Below, piece by piece: positions 7,459 through 13,916 of a DNA stretch of 18,399 nt. The notes under the pieces were generated by a model, which was given only the letters and a program-made list of their open reading frames with translations, was not told the DNA's origin and made no database searches. Positions within the stretch are counted from its first letter, which is position 1. Each line of letters begins with the position of its first letter. This DNA is from Bacillota bacterium (lineage in GTDB: Bacteria; Bacillota; Clostridia; Acetivibrionales; DSM-2933), in contig JAEYYB010000134.1 of assembly GCA_023430975.1 (NCBI GenBank), forward strand, positions 1 through 18,399, written 5' to 3'. A program made the translations under genes and the position numbers.

Positions 7459-8133
7459 TCAGTATTGTTTATCATCAGTCTTTTGTGCCAAATGCTTTGA
7501 ATGACTTTTCATAAACTCATTGGACTGTTTAGTCAGCATAATCTGATTCCTTTTCAATATATCCTTCAGATCTTTATTGGAAGATGCATCGATCACTATA
7601 CTTGCAAAACATCTTAAGCATTTAAGATGTATTTTGTCTTCATACAGAAGCATTTCAATCTCGCTGCTGCCACATTCACAATAAAGATTTCCACCCTCAG
7701 CAATATCATGAATCTTGTTTAAGGCGTCAAACATAACCTGAGTATTTAAAAAATATTTATCATAACCAAAAAGATCAATCAACTCATCAAACTTCTTCTC
7801 AAGACTGTCTATTCTCTTCCTAACCTCTTCATCTGTGCCGATAAAGCACAATTCGATACCGGTATCCGGACAGTGCAAAACACTGACAGGCTTCATTAAA
7901 AGGTCGTTTCTCGATAACTTAAATACATGATTGCTATTACAGCCTATGCATGGAATCCTAATCCTAAATTCATTTATATTATCATTGAAAATTGTAATTT
8001 TCGAATTATTGCAGCGGCAAGTAAGAGTATATGCCCTTCTACTCAGCACCTTAAAAAGCGAAATATTGAAAAACTCAAAAGATCCGCAAAAATTACATTT
8101 ATACCCTATGGTTAAACAAGTATTTATCAGCAT
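7459..8133 (-). CDS. Unrecognised Cys-rich, probably zinc-binding protein
   Basis: I do not recognise this 224-residue protein. ATG 8133 is preferred because GAGGTG lies 6 bases upstream; the frame stays open to a TTG at 8163. There is no signal or membrane segment. It has five Cys pairs: CNFC (residues 13-16), CRC, CIGC, CEC and CLRC. Their spacing suggests two or more zinc ribbons, one near the N-terminus and one near residues 165-190 (LYCECG, then LKCLRCFAS). Between them lies a charged helical segment (EEVRKRIDSLEKKFDELIDLF) likely to form a coiled coil. The tail is Lys/Gln-rich. It may bind nucleic acid or act as a scaffold, but that is only inferred from the ribbons. It stands alone, divergent from rubredoxin. 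Confidence 0.6.
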   Translation of the reverse strand: MLINTCLTIGYKCNFCGSFEFFNISLFKVLSRRAYTLTCRCNNSKITIFNDNINEFRIRIPCIGCNSNHVFKLSRNDLLMKPVSVLHCPDTGIELCFIGTDEEVRKRIDSLEKKFDELIDLFGYDKYFLNTQVMFDALNKIHDIAEGGNLYCECGSSEIEMLLYEDKIHLKCLRCFASIVIDASSNKDLKDILKRNQIMLTKQSNEFMKSHSKHLAQKTDDKQY

Positions 8134-8303
8134 ATGAAACACCTCGCAATTATAATTCGCCAAATCTATGAAAAAATCCTCTTTTAAAGAAATATCACAG
8201 GAAATGATTTTTTACAAAATTTAATTAATTAATTGAGAAAAATTTGTTATAATAAACTATACCACGGGTATAAAATAAAAAATATTTTTTAGGAGTGATA
8301 TTA

Positions 8304-8468
8304 ATGGATAAGTATATCTGCACAGTATGTAGTTACATTTATGATCCCGAAGCAGGTGATCCTGATAGCGGAATTGCACCTGGAACATCATTTGAGGATA
8401 TCCCCGATGACTGGGTTTGCCCATTGTGTGGTGTAGGCAAGGATTCTTTCGAAAAGTATACTGAATAA
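8304..8468 (+). CDS. Rubredoxin
   Basis: A 54-residue rubredoxin with the two iron-binding knuckles CTVCSY (Cys6, Cys9) and CPLCGVGK (Cys39, Cys42). It also has the conserved aromatic core (YICTVCSYIYDPEAGD, DWVCP). It carries single electrons in the cytoplasm, in anaerobes typically to peroxide- or superoxide-reducing enzymes such as rubrerythrin or flavodiiron proteins; none of these is adjacent here. The start ATG 8304 has AGGAGTG 6 bases upstream. A TATAAT lies at 8248-8253 but without a good -35, so the promoter is only tentative. The gene is monocistronic, which is usual. Confidence 0.97.
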   Translation: MDKYICTVCSYIYDPEAGDPDSGIAPGTSFEDIPDDWVCPLCGVGKDSFEKYTE

Positions 8469-8504
8469 GCGATGACCGAAGAACTTCTTAAGCATTAATA
8501 AGGT

Positions 8505-8565
8505 CTTTACAATGTGTGACGGATAGCGAACTGTAAAGGTATGTGTATTACTCTTCTACAGTTCG
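8505..8565 (+). promoter_or_regulatory. Overlapping, mutually exclusive hairpins after rubredoxin
   Basis: CTTTACA (8505-8511) can pair with TGTAAAG (8532-8538). CGAACTGTA (8527-8535) can pair with TACAGTTCG (8557-8565). The central TGTA belongs to both, so only one stem can form at a time. A short TTT follows the second stem. It may simply be the rubredoxin terminator. The remaining DNA to 8841 shows nothing I can support except the GGGGG ribosome binding site of the next gene. Confidence 0.4.
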
Positions 8566-8841
8566 TTTCCTGTAAAAGCACTGATAAATCTAGCGTGAAA
8601 CGCTTCTGTAAGAAATTAATCAAATCCATAATATCCAAACTTATTGAATTTAATTTTCATTTGATATATAATTGAATTAATACAAGCTAACTGTATTAAA
8701 TCAATATTGATCTTACATTAATTAAAAGAATTGTCTTTTACTTATGTTACAGCCTTAAAATTGTTTTTCGAATTATTATTGAAATAATATACCAGGACTA
8801 GAAGCTTTATCAGGCTAAAAATTTCAGAGGGGGCTTAAGCA

Positions 8842-9183
8842 ATGAAAGTTGAAGTCAAGGAATTAAACAACGTCAAAGTTGTTAAACTGATAGGTCAGGT
8901 GAGAATATCTACCCAGAACGAATTTAAAGATCTTCTTGATAATCTCGTAAAGGAAAGTGCCGGTCAAATTGTTATAGTAAACATGGAAGGTATTATTTAT
9001 ATGAATAGTATCGGACTTGGTATAATAATAGATACTTATAAGAAGTTTAAGGAAATGAATGGCCGTATGGTACTTTGCAATCTTTTACCGGAAATTATGA
9101 ATTTGTTTGAGGTTACAAGACTTAATAGATTTATTGAGATTTACGGAAATGAAAGTGAAGCACTTAAGAAAGTAACTGCATAG
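8842..9183 (+). CDS. STAS-domain protein, anti-sigma-factor antagonist type
   Basis: A 113-residue single STAS domain resembling SpoIIAA/RsbV, which when unphosphorylated bind an anti-sigma kinase and release its sigma factor. The order is typical: a short beta hairpin, VKVVKLIGQV, a helix, then IVIVNMEGIIYMNSIGLGIII, where Ser56 corresponds to the regulatory phospho-serine of the DSSG motif (here N-S-I-G). The domain closes with GRMVLCNLLPEIMNLFEVTRLNRFI. No serine kinase (SpoIIAB/RsbW) or sigma gene is nearby, so its partner must be elsewhere. It has a GAGGGGG-type ribosome binding site. An imperfect 12-bp stem (9222-9252) without a T run follows the gene. Confidence 0.9.
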   Translation: MKVEVKELNNVKVVKLIGQVRISTQNEFKDLLDNLVKESAGQIVIVNMEGIIYMNSIGLGIIIDTYKKFKEMNGRMVLCNLLPEIMNLFEVTRLNRFIEIYGNESEALKKVTA

Positions 9184-9272
9184 AATATTATAAATCGATT
9201 ACACTTTTAACTTTATCGTGAGAAATTGTGATGGGATATGCATCGTAATTTCCAGACATCAAAAAATAATTG

Positions 9273-9300
9273 TTGCATAGTATTTTTATTGTGATATAAT
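9273..9300 (+). promoter_or_regulatory. Probable glnA promoter
   Basis: TATAAT at 9295-9300 is preceded at a 16-nt spacing by TTGCAT (9273-9278), a weak -35. It lies just upstream of the structured leader, placing the start near 9307 and leaving a leader of about 200 nt before glnA. A weak -35 is common where transcription is mainly controlled downstream. Confidence 0.55.
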
Positions 9301-9363
9301 TTATATGATCTATATTAAAATACTTATTAGTAATCATTATAATATATTGTAGACAAAATTTTT

Positions 9364-9416
9364 AGAACAATGGCGTTCTCAAATTAGGTTATGACCTTTT
9401 TTGAGTACGCTTTTTT
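9364..9416 (+). terminator. glnA leader attenuator with ANTAR-type hexaloop
   Basis: A terminator stem pairs GCGTTCTCAAA (9373-9383) with TTTGAGTACGC (9400-9410), with one mismatch, and an inner AGGT/ACCT extension. TTTTTT follows at 9411-9416. The stem lies between promoter and gene, so it would block glnA. Overlapping its 5' arm is a second hairpin, AGAAC (9364-9368) with GTTCT (9375-9379), closing a six-base loop AATGGC. ANTAR proteins are known to bind hexaloops with A at position 1 and G at position 4 and thereby prevent an overlapping terminator. I did not find a convincing first hexaloop hairpin upstream. Confidence 0.75.
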
Positions 9417-9507
9417 AATGCTTTTAAGTATGTTGAATCATAATTGAGAAATGATTAAAATATTACTTTAGTCATTACTAAACAATAATATTGGAGAGGT
9501 GTTGTAT

Positions 9508-10842
9508 ATGTCCAATTTTTCAAAGGAAGATATTTTAAGGATTGCAAAAGAGCAGGATGTTAAGTTTGTAAGGCTTCAGTTCACCGATATATTTGGCATA
9601 TTAAAGAATGTGGCCATAACTGTCGAACAACTGGAAAAGGCTCTGGACAACAAATGCATGTTTGACGGATCATCCATTGAAGGATTTGTCCGTATTGAAG
9701 AATCAGACATGTATCTTAGACCAGACATCAACACCCTTGCTATTTTCCCTTGGAGGCCTCAGGCCGGCAAGGTTGCACGTTTGATATGTGATGTTTACAA
9801 TCCTGATGGAACACCATTTGAAGGTGATCCCAGGTATATACTAAAAAGAGCCATTAAAAAGGCAACTGACATGGGATACGATGAATTCAATGTGGGACCT
9901 GAATGCGAATTTTTCCTGTTCCTCACAGACAGCGAAGGGAATCCTACAACTGCAACCCACGATAACGCAGGTTATTTTGATTTAGGGCCAGTTGATCTCG
10001 GAGAAAATGCACGAAGAGATATGTGTCTGGTACTTGAGGAAATGGGTTTTGAAATTGAAGCCTCCCACCACGAAGTGGCTCCTGGCCAACATGAAATAGA
10101 CTTTAAATATGGCGAGGCACTTACAACAGCTGATAACATAATGACATTTAAGCTTGTTGTAAAAATGGTAGCGCAGAGAAACGGCTTGCATGCAACATTT
10201 ATACCGAAACCAATATTCGGTATCAACGGATCAGGAATGCACACCAATATGTCACTTTTCAAAAATGGGAAAAATGCTTTCTACGATGAGAATGATCCGC
10301 TGCAGCTTAGCAAGGATGCATATTATTTTATAGGTGGAATTATGAAGCATATGAGGTCTATAGTTGCTATAACCAATCCACTTGTTAATTCATATAAAAG
10401 ACTAGTTCCGGGTTATGAAGCACCTGTATACATTGCATGGTCAGCAAGGAACAGAAGTCCTCTCATTAGAATTCCTGCTGCCAGAGGTTCATCAACAAGG
10501 GTTGAACTTAGATGTCCCGATCCATCATGTAATCCTTATTTGGCATTATCCGCTATTCTTTCAGCCGGATTAGATGGTATTAAAAACAAGATTCAACCTC
10601 CTGCATCTATAGATAAAAACATTTTTGAAATGACTGAGCAGCAGCGTATAGATGAAGGTATTGAATCACTTCCAGGCAGTTTGAAAGAATCTATAGACGA
10701 GCTTAGCAAAAGCGAACTTGCAAGGGAAGTATTGGGTGAACATGTTTTTAATAAATTCATAGAAGCCAAGAATGACGAATGGCAAGACTACAGTACGAAA
10801 ATTACTCAATGGGAAATTGATCAGTACTTAACAAAATATTAA
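9508..10842 (+). CDS. glnA: Glutamine synthetase, type I (alpha)
   Basis: GlnA makes glutamine from glutamate, ammonia and ATP as a dodecamer in the cytoplasm. The protein has 444 residues from ATG 9508, placed 8 bases after GGAGAGG; the open frame extends to GTG 9499 but that lies within the ribosome binding site. This is the length of the B. subtilis enzyme. Diagnostic blocks are FDGSSIEGF near the N-terminus, the metal/glutamate site (VGPECEFF, ASHHEVAPGQHEID), NGSGMHTNMS, and the substrate/ATP site (ARNRSPLIRIP, STRVELRCPDPSCNPYLA). It lacks the insertion of the adenylylated beta class. The ANTAR regulator gene follows, and both carry attenuator leaders. This is a glnA-ANTAR arrangement known from clostridia, in which glutamine synthetase is controlled by antitermination. 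Confidence 0.97.
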   Translation: MSNFSKEDILRIAKEQDVKFVRLQFTDIFGILKNVAITVEQLEKALDNKCMFDGSSIEGFVRIEESDMYLRPDINTLAIFPWRPQAGKVARLICDVYNPDGTPFEGDPRYILKRAIKKATDMGYDEFNVGPECEFFLFLTDSEGNPTTATHDNAGYFDLGPVDLGENARRDMCLVLEEMGFEIEASHHEVAPGQHEIDFKYGEALTTADNIMTFKLVVKMVAQRNGLHATFIPKPIFGINGSGMHTNMSLFKNGKNAFYDENDPLQLSKDAYYFIGGIMKHMRSIVAITNPLVNSYKRLVPGYEAPVYIAWSARNRSPLIRIPAARGSSTRVELRCPDPSCNPYLALSAILSAGLDGIKNKIQPPASIDKNIFEMTEQQRIDEGIESLPGSLKESIDELSKSELAREVLGEHVFNKFIEAKNDEWQDYSTKITQWEIDQYLTKY

Positions 10843-10887
10843 TGTTTTTTATCAAATTATATAATATCATAGATTAAAATTATACCA

Positions 10888-10930
10888 GCAGCAATGGAGC
10901 AGCCGGGCCTTTAGGTTCGGCTGCCTTAAT
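10888..10930 (+). terminator. Attenuator between glnA and the ANTAR gene, with a second hexaloop
   Basis: An 11-bp stem joins GCAGCCGGGCC (10899-10909) and GGTTCGGCTGC (10914-10924, with two G-T pairs) around TTTA, followed by the weak T tract CTTAATTT. Its 5' arm overlaps another hairpin: GCAGC (10888-10892) with GCAGC (10899-10903), one A-A mismatch, closing the loop AATGGA. This is again a six-base loop with A1 and G4. The layout is the same as upstream of glnA though the stems differ in sequence, which argues that the loop is conserved for a binding protein. It would also attenuate glnA read-through into the regulator. Confidence 0.72.
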
Positions 10931-10984
10931 TTATGTTGTAATTTTAACCAAGGTTTTAATTTTATAGTAACAGGGGTGTGTTAT

Positions 10985-11560
10985 GTGGGAACTCCAAGAA
11001 TTTTGATTGCCATGAATAATGAAGTATCATCTGGAAAACTTAAAACACTTTTTAGTGAAAACGGCTATATTGTTGCAGGACAGGTCTCGGATGACCAAGA
11101 ATGCTTAAGAAGGGTTCGTGCCCTCGGACCTGATCTTGTGGTACTTGACTATGATTTGCCGACATCCAGCGGTTTTGAGGTCGCAAAGATATTGTTGGAA
11201 GATAATCTTTGTGATGTTATTCTTATTGCTACCGAATCTCAAAAAGCCCTTGCGGAGGAACTGAGTAACGATATAGGATTCTCTTGTATTTCAAAACCTA
11301 TCGGGAAAACAAACCTTTTAAATACAGTCGATCTAATGTTTAAGGCAAGAAAGAAAATTAATACGCTTGAAAAGGAAATAACCGATCTAAAAGAAGTTTT
11401 ACTCACCAGAAAAGAAGTTGAAAAAGCTAAGGGGCTTTTGATGAAGCACCTTAATCTTTCTGAAGCAGAAGCATTTAAGAGAATACAAAAGCAAAGCATG
11501 GATAAGGGTATTTCAATGAAAGAAATTGCAAAAGCAATTATACTTGCATATGATATTTAG
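10985..11560 (+). CDS. ANTAR-domain antitermination regulator with receiver domain
   Basis: A 191-residue regulator from GTG 10985, preferred because AGGGG lies 8 bases upstream; the frame is open to GTG 10976. Residues of about 4-118 are a receiver domain with the phospho-acceptor site LVVLD55YDLP, Thr83 and Lys104 (SKP). A coiled coil (INTLEKEITDLKEVLL, 126-140) leads to the ANTAR RNA-binding domain (about 141-190: AKGLLMKHLNLSEAEAFKRI, then GISMKEIAKAII). ANTAR proteins bind hexaloop hairpins in nascent RNA and block terminators; related proteins beside clostridial glnA have been called NitR. The acidic pocket expected near residues 11-12 is Asn-Asn (AMNNEV) instead of Asp-Asp, so metal-dependent phosphorylation may be lost. 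Its likely targets are the two leaders at 9364 and 10888. Confidence 0.9.
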   Translation: MGTPRILIAMNNEVSSGKLKTLFSENGYIVAGQVSDDQECLRRVRALGPDLVVLDYDLPTSSGFEVAKILLEDNLCDVILIATESQKALAEELSNDIGFSCISKPIGKTNLLNTVDLMFKARKKINTLEKEITDLKEVLLTRKEVEKAKGLLMKHLNLSEAEAFKRIQKQSMDKGISMKEIAKAIILAYDI

Positions 11561-11588
11561 AACTAATTTTTTATAAATGTTTTACGAT

Positions 11589-11612
11589 ATACATTTTAAA
11601 TCCAAAATGTAT
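11589..11612 (+). promoter_or_regulatory. Hairpin upstream of the amidotransferase gene
   Basis: A 9-bp perfect stem (ATACATTTT against AAAATGTAT) closes a six-base loop AAATCC. The loop size matches the two ANTAR-type hairpins, but position 4 is T rather than G and no terminator follows. I take it as a weak structural element only. Confidence 0.3.
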
Positions 11613-11651
11613 TAAAGATGGCTCATAGATCACGGGGGAGGTATTGTATAT

Positions 11652-12368
11652 ATGAATAATAAACGTCCTCTAATAGGCATAACTCCATGGTACGATTACA
11701 CCAATCAGCAGACCTTCATTAAAAAAGGCTATTGTGAAGGTGTTAATGAGGCAGGAGGTCTTGGGGTATTGCTGCCCATGTGCACGCATCAGGATCTTAT
11801 GGAAAACATGGTAGAGCATTGTGACGGATTTCTCATATCAGGCGGCCCTGACGTTGACCCTAAATACTTTAATGAAATCAATCTCCCCTTCAACGGGGAT
11901 ATATCTCCATACAGAGATATAATGGAGGTATATATAATCAAAAGAGCAATTGAATTAAACAAACCTGTGTTTGGCATATGCAGAGGCATACAGATAATGA
12001 ATGTAGCTATGGGCGGGAGCCTTTATCAGGATATACACTCCCAAATACAGAACACATGCCTTATTAAGCATTCACAAGCCGCTCCCAGCTGGTATCCCAC
12101 CCATAGTATAAGCATTAAAGAAGGCTCTCTATTAAAAAAGCTTTTAAAATCAGAAACAATAGGAGTTAATTCATTCCACCATCAGTCAGTAAAAAATATA
12201 GCACCAGGATTTGAAATAAGCTCGCTATCGGAAGACGGCATTATTGAGTCCATTGAGTATAAAAACCATAAGTTTGCATTAGGAGTCCAATGGCATCCTG
12301 AGCTAATGTGGGAATCGGATAAAATTTTTCTGTCTTTATTTGAAGGTTTGGTGCAAAGTTGCAAATAA
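11652..12368 (+). CDS. Class I glutamine amidotransferase, gamma-glutamyl-GABA hydrolase (PuuD) family
   Basis: A 238-residue cytoplasmic hydrolase. It opens RPLIGITPWYD and has GFLISGGPDVDPKYF and the nucleophile elbow FGICRGIQIMNV with Cys110. The catalytic His215 and Glu217 are in GVQWHPELMW, completing the Cys-His-Glu triad of class I amidotransferases. NSFHHQSVK and the GGSLYQDI segment are typical of the PuuD family, which releases GABA or related amines from gamma-glutamyl adducts. The length is close to the family norm (about 250). It follows the ANTAR gene by 91 bp in the same direction, consistent with a nitrogen-scavenging module, though the exact substrate is not determined. Its ribosome binding site is a strong GGGGGAGG 8-9 bases before ATG. 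Confidence 0.9.
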   Translation: MNNKRPLIGITPWYDYTNQQTFIKKGYCEGVNEAGGLGVLLPMCTHQDLMENMVEHCDGFLISGGPDVDPKYFNEINLPFNGDISPYRDIMEVYIIKRAIELNKPVFGICRGIQIMNVAMGGSLYQDIHSQIQNTCLIKHSQAAPSWYPTHSISIKEGSLLKKLLKSETIGVNSFHHQSVKNIAPGFEISSLSEDGIIESIEYKNHKFALGVQWHPELMWESDKIFLSLFEGLVQSCK

Positions 12369-12701
12369 ATTTTTTTACAACATAATTCATATTACGGTAC
12401 AATTCGACACATTTTGTCGATTTATAGCATATATTGTCGTTTTAAAACTTTATGTTGAACTCTCTAAACCCATATGATAATTTATAGATATAAAGGGCAC
12501 GGGAAATCTTGCTATTAAAGCATTTGATATATTATGTTATACTACATTTATTTATTATTTTTTATTGAATATTGAAAATTTAATATCAACTTTTGTTGTA
12601 ATATATAATATGCTGTCGAATCCCTCTGGATTATTGTGTTTAACAAAAAAATGTGATACTGTATTATTGTTATCATAATTTGGAGGAAGGAATTATAGTA
12701 T
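12369..12701 (+). promoter_or_regulatory. Upstream region of the agr-like pair with repeated TGTCG motifs
   Basis: There is no gene here. A short inverted repeat, TCGACA (12404-12409) and TGTCGA (12415-12420), is followed by TTGTCGT ending at 12440, exactly 20 bp after the equivalent point in the previous motif. A further TGTCGA lies at 12614-12619. The 20-bp phasing puts two motifs on one face of the helix, as for a regulator-binding site. I cannot identify the promoter with confidence; the ribosome binding site GGAGGAAGG begins at 12682. Confidence 0.4.
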
Positions 12702-13583
12702 ATGGAGCAGTTTTCGCTAATAAACTTTTTAACCATGTCAATTCCTGAAGAATTTTTGTTATCATTTTTTGCATGGACGATTCTTGGTAAAAAGGATACA
12801 GTTAAATTTAGAAACGTTATTTTTACTGCACTAATAACAGCTATCGCCTTTGTAGGCGTTCAGTTCTTTAGTAATTGGGAGCTAACACTAACTGCAATAC
12901 TAAATTTAGTAATATTTACCATTATTATTTTCTTTACATATAATCTAAGCATATTCGAATCTATAATAAGTGCCTTATTGTCCATAGTTATAAGTGGTCT
13001 TATACAATTCATTACTATAAATATAGGAATGCTTGTTATAAACTATAAATTGAGCAATATGGAAGCAATACCCTATAAAACAAGAATTTTTCTCTTTGTT
13101 CCTTTTTTTATAACCTATTGTTTATTAACATTAATAATATATAAGTTCAATATAAAAATTTTAAACTTTAAAAGTAAAAAATCAAATGCATATTATCTTA
13201 GTAGAATTCGTTTCATTGTTTTACAATTAACTTTTACATTTATTATAATTGTTTTTAACCTACGGTTATACTGGAACAATAAAACATTATTAAGTTCATT
13301 TAATGACATAATATTAGTAGTAATGAATTTAGCTCTAATTGTTCTTTTTACAATCCTAATCGTTATCAGTGTGTTTAAACTTGGAAGAGGTATACAACTG
13401 GAAGAAGCACAAAAAAGGTCTTTTGATAGTAGAGAATTTTTACAAAATATAGACTATTTGTGCAAATTAATGGAAGTAAAAGACTATACTGAGGCATCAA
13501 AAATGCTTGAATATATAAAGACAGATATTAACTCAGGAATGTTAAAAAACACAGGCTCTAATAGAGATAACTCTATTAAATAA
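12702..13583 (+). CDS. AgrC-like membrane receptor lacking the kinase domain
   Basis: A 293-residue protein with six or seven hydrophobic segments over residues of about 8-226, then a short cytoplasmic helix region (about 230-280). Its sensor half is a paralogue of the histidine kinase at 15795-17126: the loop motif KFNIKILNFK lies at residues 148-157 here and KYNIKLLNFK at exactly 148-157 there. The following helix (SREFLQNIDYLCKLMEVKDY) aligns with the kinase dimerisation helix, but Arg244 replaces the phospho-accepting His (H251 of the kinase). The protein then ends without any N, G1 or G2 ATP-binding boxes. No remnant of those boxes follows, since the agrD gene starts 20 bp later. It looks like a deliberate short receptor rather than a recent truncation. 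It may bind the peptide as a decoy, co-receptor or transporter partner (inference). Confidence 0.72.
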   Translation: MEQFSLINFLTMSIPEEFLLSFFAWTILGKKDTVKFRNVIFTALITAIAFVGVQFFSNWELTLTAILNLVIFTIIIFFTYNLSIFESIISALLSIVISGLIQFITINIGMLVINYKLSNMEAIPYKTRIFLFVPFFITYCLLTLIIYKFNIKILNFKSKKSNAYYLSRIRFIVLQLTFTFIIIVFNLRLYWNNKTLLSSFNDIILVVMNLALIVLFTILIVISVFKLGRGIQLEEAQKRSFDSREFLQNIDYLCKLMEVKDYTEASKMLEYIKTDINSGMLKNTGSNRDNSIK

Positions 13584-13603
13584 AGGGATAAGGGGATGTT
13601 ACT

Positions 13604-13729
13604 ATGAAAAATAGCTTTTTCAAATTTTTATCTGTTTTGATTTTTATCATTGCATCATTAGCAAGCAGTACCGCATGTTGGATGATATTCTATCAACCAA
13701 AAGCACCAAAGGCACTACTTAAAAAGTAA
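13604..13729 (+). CDS. agrD: AgrD-like cyclic lactone autoinducer peptide precursor
   Basis: A 41-residue precursor. It has an amphipathic or hydrophobic N-terminal helix (MKNSFFKFLSVLIFIIASLA), a core SSTACWMIFY with a single Cys25, and the charged, proline-containing tail QPKAPKALLKK. This three-part plan and the C-x3-F-Y-Q-P-x-x-P signature are those of clostridial cyclic lactone autoinducers. In that family AgrB removes the tail and joins the new C-terminus to the Cys thiol; a CWMIF five-membered ring would be my guess. The start has AAGGGG 8 bases upstream, and the gene lies 20 bp behind the receptor-like gene, so they are co-transcribed. It is closed by the terminator at 13766-13808. 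No agrB is in the window, so processing must depend on one elsewhere. Confidence 0.85.
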   Translation: MKNSFFKFLSVLIFIIASLASSTACWMIFYQPKAPKALLKK

Positions 13730-13765
13730 CTTATAGTTATTTCCTCTATATCTACCCCTTTACGG

Positions 13766-13808
13766 AACGAAAAAACACTTTATATCTGTGAAGTGTTTTT
13801 TCGTTTTT
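13766..13808 (+). terminator. Intrinsic terminator after agrD
   Basis: A 15-bp perfect stem (AACGAAAAAACACTT, 13766-13780, with AAGTGTTTTTTCGTT, 13791-13805) with a 10-nt loop runs into further T residues. It isolates the receptor/agrD pair from mscS. Confidence 0.9.
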
Positions 13809-13916
13809 AAAAGCTTATACTATGCTTGTATACAGAAAATATTATGGAATAATAGCATATAATATGTTAAAATCTTTGATAACTCCTTTTAATCTTTTTA
13901 ACGAGGTAAATGTATA

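Noticed and set aside
11589..11612. Third ANTAR target before the amidotransferase gene
   Set aside because: The loop has six bases, but position 4 is T, not G, and no terminator overlaps the stem.
12481..12520. Possible riboswitch around GGGCACGGGAAATC
   Set aside because: The short match to cyclic-di-GMP riboswitch sequence is not supported by the other conserved blocks or stems.
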